NCBI GenBank assembly: GCA_023399355.1
Contig: JAEWQC010000006.1
Span: 1-64,000 of the forward strand
Reading direction: 5' to 3'
Length of the DNA: 64,000 nucleotides
From: Bacillota bacterium
Lineage (GTDB): Bacteria; Bacillota; Clostridia; Acetivibrionales; DTU013
Shown: in pieces, positions 35,795-49,400 of the stretch
Position numbering within the stretch: position 1 is the stretch's first letter
How the letters are laid out: every line of letters starts with the position of its first letter
Made by a program: the position numbers and the translations under genes
Notes under the pieces: model-generated
Database searches by the model: none
Told to the model about the DNA's origin: nothing
What the model saw: the letters and a program-made list of their open reading frames with translations, nothing else

Positions 35795-36883
35795 ATGATC
35801 AGGGCGATTGTTGTGGATGATGAACAGCCTTCCCTTGACAAGCTGGATAAGCTGCTGAAGGACAGCGGTCTTGCAGAGATTGAAGGAAAGTTTACCGAGC
35901 CGCTGGCTGCATTGGCGTTTTTGCAGGAAAACAAGGTGGATGCCGTATTCCTGGATATAGAAATGCCGGAGATAGACGGTATTGAGCTCTCAAACCATAT
36001 TGCCGACCTGCAGGCGGAGATTGCCGTTGTTTTTGTAACGGCTTATAATCAGTATGCGGTGGAGGCCTTCCGCCTGAATGCCCTTGATTACCTTATGAAA
36101 CCGGTATCGGCTGACAGGCTTGGTGAAACCCTTTGCAGGATCATAAAAGAAAAAAGCATTCCTGTAAGTTCCGGAGAAATCCATGTCCGTTGCTTTGGCG
36201 GATTCAAAGTGGATATCGGAATGAAAGATGTGAAGTTCCGCACCGAAAAAGCGGAAGAACTCCTGGCCTTTCTGATTGACAGGAAGGAGACTTTTGTCAG
36301 CCGGATCGAAATCATTGACAACCTTTGGGAGAATTTTGACGGAGACAGGGCACTCATTCATTTCAACACCACACTTCATTATGTTAAAAAAGCATTGCTC
36401 CCACATGGAGTCCGCATATCCATCCTGCATGAAAGAGGATGCTACAGACTTGATGCGGCAGGCCTATCCTGCGATTATCTGAAATTTTTGGAGTTTGCGG
36501 AAAAAAACAAAACTGCCGGACAGGAAAACATCCTGAAATATGAAGAGGCGGCAGGCCTTTATACGGGAGAATACCTTTACGGTCTGGAATATGATTGGGC
36601 GCTGGCAGGAAGGCTGCTGCTGGAAGAAGAATTCATCCGTCTGCTGCTTGAAATGTCGAGGTATTACACAGAGACAGGCGACAATCAGAAAGCCGTTAAA
36701 TGGCTGAAATCAGGCCTGCAGAAGCAGCCACTCCACAGAGAGCTGAATTACAGGCTGATCGAAGCCTTACTTCTGACCAATGAGCGTATGCTGGCTGTAA
36801 AGTATTATGAGATTTACAGGAACGGCTTGAAAAAAAAGCTGAAAATAGAAGCGGATGATGAATTTAGGAAACTATTCCAATAG
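35795..36883 (+). CDS. Response regulator with SARP/BTAD-type output
   Basis: 362 residues from ATG 35795, after GGAGGTGG at the kinase gene end. Receiver domain residues 1-120 have the acidic pocket DDE (8-10), Asp54 in VFLDIEMPE and Lys in YLMKPV. Residues 130-220 form a winged-helix Trans_reg_C-like domain (CFGGFKVDIG ... FVSRIEIIDNLWEN). The rest is a bacterial transcriptional activator (BTAD/TPR-like) domain with LYTGEYLYGLEYDWA and RELNYRLIEALL. SARP-type outputs usually activate promoters with direct repeats. The giant SLH gene downstream is a plausible target. Confidence 0.92.
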   Translation: MIRAIVVDDEQPSLDKLDKLLKDSGLAEIEGKFTEPLAALAFLQENKVDAVFLDIEMPEIDGIELSNHIADLQAEIAVVFVTAYNQYAVEAFRLNALDYLMKPVSADRLGETLCRIIKEKSIPVSSGEIHVRCFGGFKVDIGMKDVKFRTEKAEELLAFLIDRKETFVSRIEIIDNLWENFDGDRALIHFNTTLHYVKKALLPHGVRISILHERGCYRLDAAGLSCDYLKFLEFAEKNKTAGQENILKYEEAAGLYTGEYLYGLEYDWALAGRLLLEEEFIRLLLEMSRYYTETGDNQKAVKWLKSGLQKQPLHRELNYRLIEALLLTNERMLAVKYYEIYRNGLKKKLKIEADDEFRKLFQ

Positions 36884-36961
36884 TGCTGCACTATCTCCTT
36901 ACAGGACTACAAAATAAATTTTAATATATCTCAGATTTTTTTTACGCATTGTGCCCGGCAG

Positions 36962-37081
36962 AAGTTGTTTGTTGAAACAGGGGTCGCCGGCGGAAATGGC
37001 GGAAAGCTGTCTCCGGCAGGTACGGCGACCAGAGCGGAAATGGTACAGATACTGTATAACCTGTTGGTAAAGCGCGGGTAA
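36962..37081 (+). pseudogene. C-terminal relic of an SLH-domain protein gene
   Basis: In frame to a TAA at 37079-37081 the sequence gives KLFVETGVAGGNGGKL, then SPAGTATRAEMVQILYNLL. This is the last part of an SLH motif (G-N-G-K-L-x-P...TRAE). There is no start or upstream coding part; the frame before it is non-coding. It lies between the regulator and the giant SLH gene, so an earlier SLH gene was probably deleted. Confidence 0.75.
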
Positions 37082-37087
37082 TAACGA

Positions 37088-37184
37088 GCTGCGTTTCAAC
37101 GAGGCGGGAGATATGCCTGTCGCCTGCAAACCAAATCGGTACCCACCGCCTATAAAAGTGGGGGACATGTTGAGCCTCGTTATA
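37088..37184 (+). repeat. Dispersed structured repeat, copy Y
   Basis: Inverted copy of the element at 17598-17726 but shorter. AACGAGGC (37098-37105) pairs with GCCTCGTT (37174-37181). In copy X the corresponding last base pair is T-A instead of C-G, a compensatory change that supports a conserved stem. An inner CCCAC/GTGGG hairpin (CCCACCGCC ... GTGGGGG) follows AAATCGGTA. It begins right after the SLH relic stop. Could be a MITE or a tnpB-associated right-end/omega-RNA-like remnant; not decided. Confidence 0.65.
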
Positions 37185-37280
37185 AGTTATTTTTATGTTG
37201 ACATAAATTCTATAAATAGAAACAAAATTCGGCAAATTTTTTACAATCTTCATTTCTCCCAGAAAAATGAAATTATGCTT

Positions 37281-37305
37281 AGAACCCTTGTATAACAGGG
37301 GTTCT
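37281..37305. repeat. Hairpin upstream of the giant SLH gene
   Basis: AGAACCC (37281-37287) pairs with GGGTTCT (37299-37305) over a short loop. A weak T-rich stretch follows. It may end transcripts from the regulator or act in the leader of the giant gene. A TATAAT hexamer at 37355-37360 is the only promoter-like match in the remaining gap. Confidence 0.45.
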
Positions 37306-37459
37306 GTCTTACGTGCCCTAAAAATCGGTTAAGTCCCGGTTCAGTGGGATTTTATATAATAAAGTCGAACAGGTAACTTTTATCGTCACATATAAGAAAA
37401 TCATAACAATTGTAATTGATAGGAAACTCAATATTTATTGATATGGGAGTGACTTTTTT

Positions 37460-40400
37460 ATGAAAAAGAGAATCAACCGATTTATTGCCGTCCTGTTATC
37501 ATTTTTAGTACTTTTCGCATATTTCCCCGCTTTCATTGTCGTCCATGCCGCCGAGCCTCTATTGACGGTTTCGGAGTGCAACGAATACAAGAAACTGATC
37601 AGCAGCAGCCTTGATTATACAATAGCGATCTCGTCCGACAAGAGAGTAGTTTACTGGGGGTCTCCAACCAGCCCTGCAAGGAATGTGCCGACTGATCTTG
37701 AAAATGTCAGGATGGTGGCTGCCGGATACAGATTTGCTTTGGCTTTGAAGGATGACGGCAAGGTTGTGGCCTGGGGCGACAACGAATTCAATCAGTGTCA
37801 GGGAAACGGTCTCACTGATGTGAAATACATCACAGCCGGTAATTCCTTTGCTCTGGCGTTGAAAAATGACGGTACGGTTGTGGCCTGGGGCGCAAATGAA
37901 GGCGGTCAATGCGATGTGCCAGCCGGTCTCAGTGATGTTGTTGCCATCGAAGCGGGCAGTAACCATGCGCTTGCATTAAAAAGCGACGGCACCGTCATTG
38001 CCTGGGGAGCCAACTATACCGATTGGAAACAGTGTGATATTCCCATCGACAAAATAGATCCGGCCAATACGGCACTGCCGAAGATTGTCGCACTTGATGC
38101 GCCATGGGGACACAATCTGGCGGTCCGGGAGGATGGATCGGTTGTTGCATGGGGAAATAATGAAAAATTACAGGCGACTGTTCCAGCCGGAATTACAAAT
38201 GCCGTGGCTGCATCAGGTTCGCTTTGGTGCTCAATGGTACTCATGGCGGACGGTACGGTAAAGGAATGGGGCAAAACCTACAGCGCCATGGGCATATCGG
38301 AACCGTCGGGACTACCCTTTGTAAAAGCTGTTTCCTCCCAGCAGGATATGTCATTTGCATTGGTTGAAAATGACAGCGGTTATTATAAGGTCATCCCATG
38401 GGACGGTAGTGGGAAAAAAGAGGAGATAAACCTGTCCGTAGGACCTAAAATCGTTTCCTGCGCCTTGCCGGCAGGAGGGGATAAGGATGGGGACAATTCC
38501 TATATTGATGTGAGCTTCAATCGTGGGATATACGGGGATGCGACCGGGACAAGCGCCGTTTCCGCCTCGGCATTTGTACTGGAGTATCGGAAAAACGAGG
38601 GGTCGGCAAATAGTGTCACCATTACTTCCGCGACGCGAACGGATGGAACGGAACTTCAGGGCGGAGAAACAACTGTACGGTTCCATCTGGCTGTAAATGG
38701 AACACCGAGCGGACAGGAAACGATCGAAATCAAGCCGGCATATGATTCAGGCAATGTACCGGTTTACGACGGTAACGGTACCATGATTGAGCCTTCGCAG
38801 ACCACTGGTGCGACATTCCTGAATACAACAATGCTTCGTTTCGTATCATCAACGATTGATGATGCCAATACATATATAGATGTGGTTTTCAATAAGGGGA
38901 TTTACGGGGATGTTCAGGGAAAAACCGGGGTTTCGGTCAGCGATTTCAAATTCTCCTTCTACCGGAACGACGGTTCCGCGACCGGAGCAACGCTGGTGTC
39001 CCTGACCGATAAGGATTTCGTATCAACCACGCCCGGAGCGGAGACGGTAAGGTTCAATTTTTCAATCGACGGTACGGTAAACGGGAAAGAGACGATTGAA
39101 ATCAAGCCGGCCGATGGAAACTCCGTATTTACCTCCTCCGGTGAAGCGATGCAAGCCAGCCGCACCACCGGACGCATCCCATTGTCACCGCCGGCGCCGG
39201 AGATTGTCGGGATGGAGCTTGCAAATGACAACAGCCACCTTGATATCACCTTTAACACAGGAGTGTATGGAGACAGGGATAATATCACTAAAGCCGGCTT
39301 TAACCCCGTTACCTCCGGAGCAATCATTTGCCATCTCCAGTCTTTTGGAGGGGGAGCGACGAACGTCAGTATCAGCAGCTTTACCAGGCTTGACGGAATA
39401 ACGCCGCTGATCGGAGGGGAGACTGCTGTCCGGCTGAACCTGAGTTTCACCGGCAGCCCTACGGGAGTAGAATATTTCGGCATATGGGTGGAGCACCTGT
39501 ATAATTCCAAAGGTGTGTTTTTGGGATCGGAGAATTCGACGATGATCAAGTTGAAGGCGTTATCGCCAGCGATCGGACTTTGTTCCGCCGCGCCGGATAA
39601 CGAATATATTGACGTAAACTTCAACATGGGAGTATACGGCGGGGTGCAAGGATTCGACGAAAAAGGCAGGCCGACGGGTGTAGATAAGGATGATTTCAAG
39701 CTCGAATATGTAAAAGGCAGCGGAACCACTGAGAATGTGACTATTCGGGCCATCGGCGCAAATACGGGTTCAGACCCTGCAAATCCCGCTGTATTGAAAG
39801 GAGGAGAGAAAACGGTCCGGGTCTTTCTTTCTCTTACAAATCCGGCAACCGGCGGGGCGGGGGCGGAGACTGTCAAAATCTCTCCGAAGAATGATGAATC
39901 CATTTACAGTGAGGATAAACAACCTGTACCTTCCAGCAGTTCGACCGGAAATGTCAATCTCCATGCTTCGTTCCCCGTGATTGAATCCTATAAGCTAGCA
40001 GCGGACAACAGCCATATTGATGTCGACTTCAATCTGGGCGTTTATGGGGACAGTGCGCATACTCTCCCTGTTTCCGCACCCAACTTCAGCGTGAATTTCT
40101 ATACCTATTCCTATAACGGCGGACGTGCAACTGTCGCAACCATCGGAGCAATAACAAGACAGGACGGATCGCCGCTTGAAGCCGGTGACAAAAATCTGAG
40201 GCTGCGGCTCAATATCACGGGAAAACCCAGCGGCGCTGAAACGATTGCGATCTACCCTTCCTCAGCCAACCAGATCTATAATTCCATGGGCAAGTCCATT
40301 CTTTCCGGTTCCAGCCAAAGGGTGCCGGACACCTTCCTGAATCCTGTTCCGGAAATTCTTACAGGGACTCTGGCTGCGAATCTGAGTTATATGGACGTTA

Positions 40401-43400
40401 CGTTCAGCTGCGGTGTTTATGGGGATGCGGCTCATACTGCGGCAGTGGATGCAGATGACTTCAAAATCGTATTCAACAAAAATACCGGAGGCTCTGCAAC
40501 CGGCGTAACAATTGATTCAGTAAAGAAAACGGATACGGAGGACAAGGACGATGCTGCTTCCGAGCTGACAGGAGGAGAGACGGCGTTTCGTTTTTTCCTA
40601 TCGATTGACGGCAGCCAGAATGGGCAGGAAACGATCCGGATCATGCCTGCCGACGGCAACTCCGTATACTCCGGCGCCGGCAACCCTATGGCGCAGGAAC
40701 AGTCAACTCCGTCCAGAAACCTGACCGTTGGACCTCCCGAGATTACCAGCGCAAAGCTTGCGCGGGATAACAGCTATATCGATATCAATTTTAGTTCAAG
40801 CGTATATGGTGACAGTATTCACAGTACAGGTCTAAATGAGGAGGATTTCAGCCTGTCCGTCGAAAGCAACAACGGGGATGTAAACAGAGCGCATATTTCT
40901 TCTGTAAGGCAGATCGACGGAACGACCCCGCCCTCAGGCGGCGAAAAAGCTCTGAGACTGTATCTTGTTACCCAGAAAGTCGTTACAGATGAAAAAACAA
41001 ATGAGACGATGCTTGTGGCGACGTCGGCAAGCGGGACAGAGAAAATTGAAGTGAAGCCGGCCGGCGGGAGCTCAATCTATTCCTTCTCCGGGACGGCAAT
41101 GGATGCCGCGCAGACAACAGGTAAAATCAGCCTTGCCGAAATTCCCAGGATTGTCTCCGGCGTGATGGCGGCGGATTACAGCTATGTCGACGTGACCTTC
41201 AGCAAGGGAGTGTATGGCGGAAGCAACGGCAGGACACCCCTTTCGGCAGGCAGCTTCCTGCTGTATTTCGAGCGGAATGGAGGCATCGCAACGAATGTCT
41301 CCATCAAAGCCGTGCGCAAGGCATCCGGTACGTCGCTCTCAAGCGCGCCGGCACTCACGGGCGGGGAGACGACTGTCCGCGTATTCCTCAGCGTACTCGG
41401 AGCCGCCGACGGCAAAGAGTGGATCAAAATCCTGCCGGCTGGTGCCAGGGCGATCTATGACTCGTCCGGCCGCGCGATGTCGGATGATAAATCGACAGGA
41501 ATGCTTTACCTGAAGGGCAGTACGCTTCAAATCGTATCGTCTTTCATTGCTGAGGATAACAGCTACGTTGATGTCAATTTCAATGTCGGTGTGTACGGAG
41601 CTGCCGACGGCGATTCTCCGGTCACTCTGAATTGTTTCGGGATTGCCGCCACCGACGGCAGAATCGCTTCAGTTACCAAAACGGACGGGGAAGCATTGAC
41701 GGGTGGCGAGACGACCCTGAGGTTCCACTTGAACTTCCCGTATGTGCAGTATCCGGGAGCCGCTTTTGCAATTGTTCCGGCTTCTTCATCGGGGGGACCG
41801 AAGGTATATAACGCAAACGGGGCCGAAATGCCGCTGAACCAGCAGACCGGCATGATCCCGCTGAACAATGTGGCGTTGGATTCCAGCGAATTGTCCCAAA
41901 ACAATGCGTATATCGACTTAAAATTCGATATGGGCGTTTATGGAAACAATGCGCAAAATACGCCCATCGGCCCGGAGGATCTGGCGCTGGAATTCAGACA
42001 GAACGGAGGTACGGCGACAGGCGCAGCGATAAGCTCCATCCGTCCGGCGGACAATGCCGTCGAGGCGGATGCAGGTACGCTCAAAGGCGGTGAGGCAACC
42101 GTAAGGGTATTCCTGAAGGTGAGCGGAAATCCGGATGGTAAGGAAACGGTAAGCCTTTCGACTGTTCCGGGAAGCGTCATCGGATCGCATATTCTCGCGG
42201 GAGTATTGACGACGGGCGCAATATCCATGTACTCCGGCGCTTTCAAGGCCGTTTCCGCTGCCATGGGCGACGATAACGCCTATGTTGACATGACCTTCAG
42301 CCAGGGGATATACGGGGATGCCGCAGGCAGGACTCCCGTGGACGCAAACGATTTTGCGGCAAGCTTCTCCGGAGGACCGGGATCCCTGACCGGCGTGAGT
42401 ATTGCAGCCGTCGGGAAACCGGACGGTGAAAAACCGGGAACGGCTTCCATGCTGACAGGCGGAGAAAAGACGGTCCGTATTTTCCTTTCCGTGTCGGGAA
42501 CCTTAAGCGGATCGGAAAGCCTTAAAATAGAACCGAAAACAACGTCATCCATCTATCCGCTGCATGGTGCGGCCTTGTCCGGAGAGAACTCTTCAGCCAC
42601 TGTACAGATGATTTCCAACAAGCCGGAAATTCTCTCATCGGTGATGGCAGCCGGCAGCAAATATGTAGATGTCATATTCAATATAGGCGTATATGGGACC
42701 GCCTCTTCAGGACCGGTGACCAGGGACAGCTTCGATTGCGCTTTCAACGCCAATGCGGGAAATGGCGGGAACGGCAAAATCACCGTATCCGTAAACTCCG
42801 TCAGGAAGCCTGACAGCGGGAGCGAAGCATTTGCTTCCGCTCTGACGGGCGGGGAAAAAACGCTCCGCTTTTTCCTCAAAATCAACAAGGCTCCCGGTTC
42901 GACGGCAACGGATTCCATCATACCCACCGGCCTGGAGACGATTGTCATCACCCCTGCGCAAACCATATATTCCAGTACAGGGCAGCAATTGAGCACGTCC
43001 GCGTCCACCGGCCCGGTCGGCCTCCTTGCCCCGGAGCCGGAATTCGGGGATTGCTCCGCGTCGCAGCAGAGCGGTACCGATAAGAAGCTCCAGTATATTG
43101 ATGTCAAATTTACCACCGACGTTTTTGGGGCCGCCGACGGTTCCACCCCTGTCGATCCGTCCGATTTTGAATTGCTGTTCGCCAGGAACTCCGGAAATGC
43201 GGAGAGGGCGGAGATCCTGTCCGTCTGCAGGCCTGATCCGGCCGAGCCTGCAAAGGACTCGGAGCTGACGGGAGGAACCTCCGCCATCAGGTTCTATCTG
43301 AAGACCTATTTTGGAAATGGCGCTAACGCAGTCGAAGCTTCGACTTCGGGTGTGGAGACTGTGGTTATCAAGCCAAAAGACAATTCCATTTTCAACAGAT

Positions 43401-46400
43401 CAGGACAGGCAATGGCTGTGACAAAAGCAACAGATGCGCTGAAGCTTGCGAATATGTTTCCAAGGGTCGTTTCGGCAAGAGTGGGACCCGGGAACGGTTA
43501 TGTCGACGTTACCTTCAGCACCGGTATTTACGGTAATTCCGGGAGTACCGGCAAGGCGGCTTATTATTCCAATTTCCAGGCCGTGTTCACCAGAAACGGA
43601 GGTGCGGCGACAAACGCAAACATCAACTGGGCTGCGAAACCCGACAACTCCGACAGGCTGCTGGCAACGACGCTGGTCGGGGGCGAGGAGACGATCCGGT
43701 TCTTCCTTACGGTAACCAATGTGCCAAGCGGAGTCGAGATGGTAGAGATCGTACCTGCCAGTCCCCAATTGAGGGACGCAGACGGGCTGACGCTGAAAGC
43801 AGCGCAGTCAACCGGCAGGCTCAGGCTTGTCACCCCGTACCCTCCCCAGTGGTCATTGTCCGGTTCAAGCGAAGAAGCCCCGGGATGGATGTCGGACTAT
43901 AGAATCAGTACGGGAAATGCGCATACGCTTGTCGTAAAAAACGACGGTACCGTCGCGGCATTCGGGGAGAACTCCCAGGGACAGGCAAATGTGCCGGGAA
44001 CTTTGTCCGGCGTGGACTCTGTGGCTGCCGGGGATACATTTTCGGCAGCTCTGAAAAAGAATGGAACACTTGTCGGGTGGGGTGCGCTCAAGATACCGGC
44101 TGGAATGACAAACGTAAAAATGATTGCAGCCGGCGGCAGCACGTTGTTCGCACTCAGGGCCGATAGCAGCGGGGAGTACATATCATTGGTCGGGGACGAT
44201 TACTATAAGTATGACGATGACAACGACAGGAATTATTATGTTGAGAAACTGAAGCTAATGGACAAGGATGTGCCGGTCAAGGCAATATCAGCAGGCAGCG
44301 ACGAGCATCTGCTAGTGCTCAGGAACGACGGCACGGTTGAAGCCTACGATTATAATGACCGGTTGACTTCCGACTATTATGGGCAGTGCAGCATACCTGA
44401 AGGCCTGAAGGAGGTCAGAGCCGTTTCCGCCGGATTCGGCTTCTCCCTGGCGCTGAAGAAGGACGGCACCGTCGCGGGATGGGGAAATGTCAGGCTGCCG
44501 ACGGGTGGACTCGTCAATGTTTCCGCGATATCCTCCTCTCTGAGGGGGTACTGCGTGCTCAAGACGGACGGTACCGCAGAGGTTTATGATATCAACGGCG
44601 TCAAGCTTATAAATAGCGGTACGGCTGTCCTTAGCGGCATAATCGGGGTCAGCGCGGGAGCGGATACCTATCTTTTTGTCAGCAGGGACGGCACTGTGGA
44701 TGGCCTGCGGGATACGGGAGTATTCGGGTATATGGAGGATATCGATACTCCGGCGGACTTAAACATTTATAAGCATGTGCTGAATGGGACGATCTCCGGT
44801 AACGCATTCGTAACTCTCGAACTAAGGGATTCAACCGCGGTAAATGCCGCAAAACTTGGCATGTATGGCGGCAACGGCTTGAGAGGCATCACCGCGGCGG
44901 ATCTGAAGGTGGAAATTGTAAAGGGCAGTCAAAGCCTGCTGGGGATAACGATCACGGATGTGAAAAAAGGATCGAGCATATATGAGGATGCCGCCGCCGG
45001 CGATACGGCTGTCAGAGTTATGCTCAGGGTAGCGGGAGTGCCCGACGGTACCGAGAGATTCGTCATCAAGCCCACTACGAGCTTCTCTGTGGCGGATGCT
45101 TCCGGCAATTCCATTTTCGCCTCACAGCCGTCAAATGTGATCGCGCTGGACAGGGGCTCCGAATACGAGCTGTATTCCAGGAGGATAGACGCAGGCTGGA
45201 GCCATACCGTTGCGATGAAGGATACGGGATACGTCTTCAACTGGGGGGACAACACCTATGGACAGGCTCCCGCAATGCTGAACCGGGACAATGCGGTGCA
45301 GGTTTCCGCCGGATATCATCACACGGTGGTTCTGCTCCATGACGGAACAGTGAAGGAATGGGGCGAGAATTATTACGGTCAGCTGGATATGCCCGGTAAC
45401 GTTAAAAATATCATGCAAATATCGGCCGGCGGATACCATACGCTGGCGTTGAAGTCGGACGGCACCGTTCTTGCATGGGGGGATGATTTCTATAAACAAT
45501 GCACGGTACCTCTGGGTCTGTTCAATGTGATTGCCGTTTCCGCGGGCGGGCATCATTCCCTCGCCCTGAAGTCCGACGGCACGGTGGCCGCCTGGGGGGA
45601 CGACAGCTTCAGGCAGTGCAGCGGCATGCCTTCCGGACTGAAGGAGGTGGTCGCGGTTTCGGCGGGCGACAACTTCTCCCTTGCATTGAAGCGGGACGGG
45701 ACAGTCGTCGCCTGGGGGAATAACGATAAAGGCCAATGTACGGTACCTTCTGGTCTGGCAAACATAAAAGCGGTCTCTGCCGGCTACAGGCATGCGCTCG
45801 CTCTGAAGTCGGACGGTACGGTGGTCGCCTGGGGGGACAACAGCAAAGGTCAATGCACGGTACCTTCAGACCTGACAGGTGTATTTGCTGTTTCTGCAGG
45901 GGCATATCACAATGCCGCCATTAAAAGCGACGGCAAAATTATAGCCTGGGGCGACAACAGCGCCGGACAGGCCGCTGTTCCCGAAAGCGGACTGCCGCCG
46001 AAGGTCGTGTCGGCTGTAATGGCTGAGGACAACAGTTATATAGATCTGCAGTTCAATGCAGGCGTATACGGATCTCCTGATGGAACGGGCCCGCTGAAGA
46101 CCGGTAATTTCAAAGTGGTATTTGACGGAAAATCCGCTGGCGGCGCTACGGGAGTTTCCATCTCATCCGTCAGAAAAAACGACAATCCGCTGGAGAGCAA
46201 AGCTTCCGCTCTTACCGGAGGTGAAAATACCGTCCGTGTATTCCTCACATTCTCCGGCGTGATAAAAGGCGTCGAAACGGTCCAGCTGACGCAGGATAGT
46301 GCAAAACCGATCTATGACATGTACAAGGTGCCAATACAGAATGCAAACCTGACACCGGTATTTACGCTCAAGTTACAGAAAACCGGAAATGACATTATGG

Positions 46401-49400
46401 TCGACAATATCAGTTCCGGCGTGGGGACAAAATATGAAGTCGTGGCTATTGACAGCACAGACGGCAAATCGGCGCCCGTCTACGATTATGTTCCGTCAAA
46501 CAATTGTTACAGCATATCCTGGGAGCATGAACTTAAAACGGCGGGTGCTACAAAAAATGCGGACGGGTTTTATGAAAGCAATAATACAATGCTCATTGCC
46601 GGTTTCTACAGTAAAGAGAAAAACCATGCCAACCAGGATATAACACAGGTGACATTCAACAGCAAGCCTATGAAATTCCTGAAGACAGCAGCCATCGGCG
46701 ACATGAAGCTTGATCTGTACTACATGCTCGGCAAGGATTTTCCGACTAATCCCGGCAAGTATAAGGTTACTGCGTATTACAGGGGTTCAAACAATTTACT
46801 TTACGGGAAAGCGGTATCCCTGACAAATGTTGCCCAGATGGCGCCTGAGAATGCCGCGTCCACTCTGGATGACGGAACGTACTGGAATATGAGTACGGCC
46901 CTGGAAACCAAAACAGATCATGCAATGCAGGTCGATTTTACCGCAACGCCAAACAACAATGAAGTGGCAATGAAGACAACGAACCGGGACAAGGCCGGCG
47001 CCTATGTGACAAATTGCAACGATTCCGTCTATTATAAAGACTGGGCGACAATATCCGCATCCGTACGGAGCGCCGAATATCCCAAAGAAGACATATCCTA
47101 TGAATTAACTCCGACATATGACACTCTGCCCGAGCTGCCTGCCGGAAACAAAATCGCTTTTGTCCAGGACGCCGGCAGTTCAGGGAATGCGGCAGCAGGA
47201 CGCCAATTTACCTTCACGTCCGGTGACGATGGCGCAACTGTCACAATACTCAGCTCGCCGGATGGAAATAGCTGGACCACCTCGACATGCTCGCTGCCCG
47301 CTATTACCTATCAAGGTTTTACCTATACCTATTTTGGCAAAACGGAGATTACGGACTGGGCTGCATATCAGGATACCGCATCCGGCACGACCAGGTATGT
47401 AGCTATTGGAAATGCAAATGTCGGCCGATACAAACAGGACGGCTCAGCCGAATATGAAACGGAAGAGTATACGGATGAAGGCGGGCACCCGCAAACACAC
47501 AGATGGACCTATGAGACAAGTATCAAGGTCTACCTTATGTCTTCGGACGGCGAGCATTGGACATCGGGTTATTACCCGGACTTTGTATTCGGGAATTATG
47601 AGAATGTAAAAAACGGATCTTTGTATACAAAATTCAAAGAGATCGTGTGCAACAACAATGGATTGTTTGTTGCATACGACAATGCAAATGTCTATTATAT
47701 GATCTACTCCGATACGGAATGGACATTGGGGAAATCCTTTGAGAAGGACAGCCAGGGGAAGGTTGTAAACACGCAGTACAATTACCTGACGGGGCTGTTT
47801 ACCAGGAATAATATCCTTGTGCTGACCGGCAGGGGACTGGATGATGAAAACCTGAATATTTACTGGTCAACGGGGGGCAGGGATTGGAAGCAGGCTGCCG
47901 TCACGTACAGGGATCCAAAGTTCTACGAGTACGACAAAACAGCCAGGAAGACGATCTGGACATACAGCAGGTCATTTACCGGAATGACTTATGCGCATGA
48001 TACGTTCGCCGCCTCCAATGAATATACCATCGCGGCGTCGCAGGACGGGAAAAACTGGAGCGTGTACAAATCGGACAAACAGGGTTCCGATCTTGTGGCG
48101 TTCCATGACACCTTCTTCCGGACGGTATATTACCATACGGCTTCGGGAAATGCATGCTGGCTGCTGAGCTCCGACGACCTTCTGGACTGGCAGGTGGAAG
48201 ACAAGGACTTCCTGCTGAGCGAGTTCACTCCGGAGGGAGCCAAGAAAACACTTACCGCAAATACCGTTCGCAATGGGTTCGAAGCCATGACGCTGGAGTT
48301 GGCGGCACCGGAAGACGGGGATGTCAAAGTGCCTGTGAACAGTGTCCTGACCATAAGCTATACTGATGAATTGAAGCAGGGCGCAGATTTTAAAAGAATC
48401 TCACTGACAACCGCGGCCGGGATCAATGTACCTGCCGGTCTCCTGCTTGACGGCGAAAACGGGACCATGAGCATTCTGCCCAAAGATGATCTTTCGCCAA
48501 TCACGAAGTATATATTGACTATACCTGAAGGTGCTTTGATAAACACGACCAGTATGAAGGCAAACAAACTGCTGAGGATTGCATTCACAACGGGCACCTC
48601 CACACTCCCGGAGATAACCGGTGATAATCTCGGATCGGCTGAGAATCCCTTCGATGTCGATTCGCCGCTGAACCTTTGTTATTCGCGGGATATTGCCGTA
48701 AATTTACAGACATTGTTCGATAAGATAACGGTTGCTCCAAAAAACAATCTGTCAAATAAAGTTCAACTGGACAGGAGGATTGAGGGAACAAAGCTGATTC
48801 TGACACCGGCTGTGCCTCTGCAATATACTACTGCATATATGATCACAATACCGGACGGGGCCGTTAAAGATTTGTTCGGCATTGAGGCGGGTGGGAAAAG
48901 CATAGAGTTTATGACCGGAGCGGACAGCAAATTACCTGTGGTTGAAAGAACCGATCCGGTTGACTTGGGCGAACGGATTGCGACTGCTAATCCGATCTGT
49001 GCATATTTCAGCGAAGCGGTTACGAAGGGAGCCGGTTTCGGCGGGATTACACTCCGGGATATCCGGTCCGATACTGCAACTGAAGCAGAGGTTACTCTTA
49101 AGGATGAAATTGTAAATGGGACCACAAGAACCGCACTGATCATCCAGCCTGCAGCCGAACTGGCCCTCCACCACACCTACCGCGTAACGATTCCGTCCGA
49201 TGCGGTCAGGGATGCGTCAAACAATACGTTGGCTTCCGAATACTCCTTTGAGTTTACGGAGGAGATCAGAAAATCTTATCCTGTGCTTGTCGGATCGTCT
49301 CCCTCGAACAATGCCACCGAGGTGGACTTCATGGGCGATATCGTACTCACCTATGATCGCCCGATTAAAATGACGGATTCCTTCAGCCTGCCGGGATTTG

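Noticed and set aside
37198..37220. TTGACA at 37198 as the -35 box for the giant gene
   Set aside because: No acceptable -10 lies 16-18 bases downstream; the TATAAT at 37355 has no good -35.
45175..45985. Regular 117-bp repeats resembling a CRISPR-like or satellite array
   Set aside because: They encode successive RCC1 blades in one frame and the period is the blade length; no short identical repeats with unique spacers.
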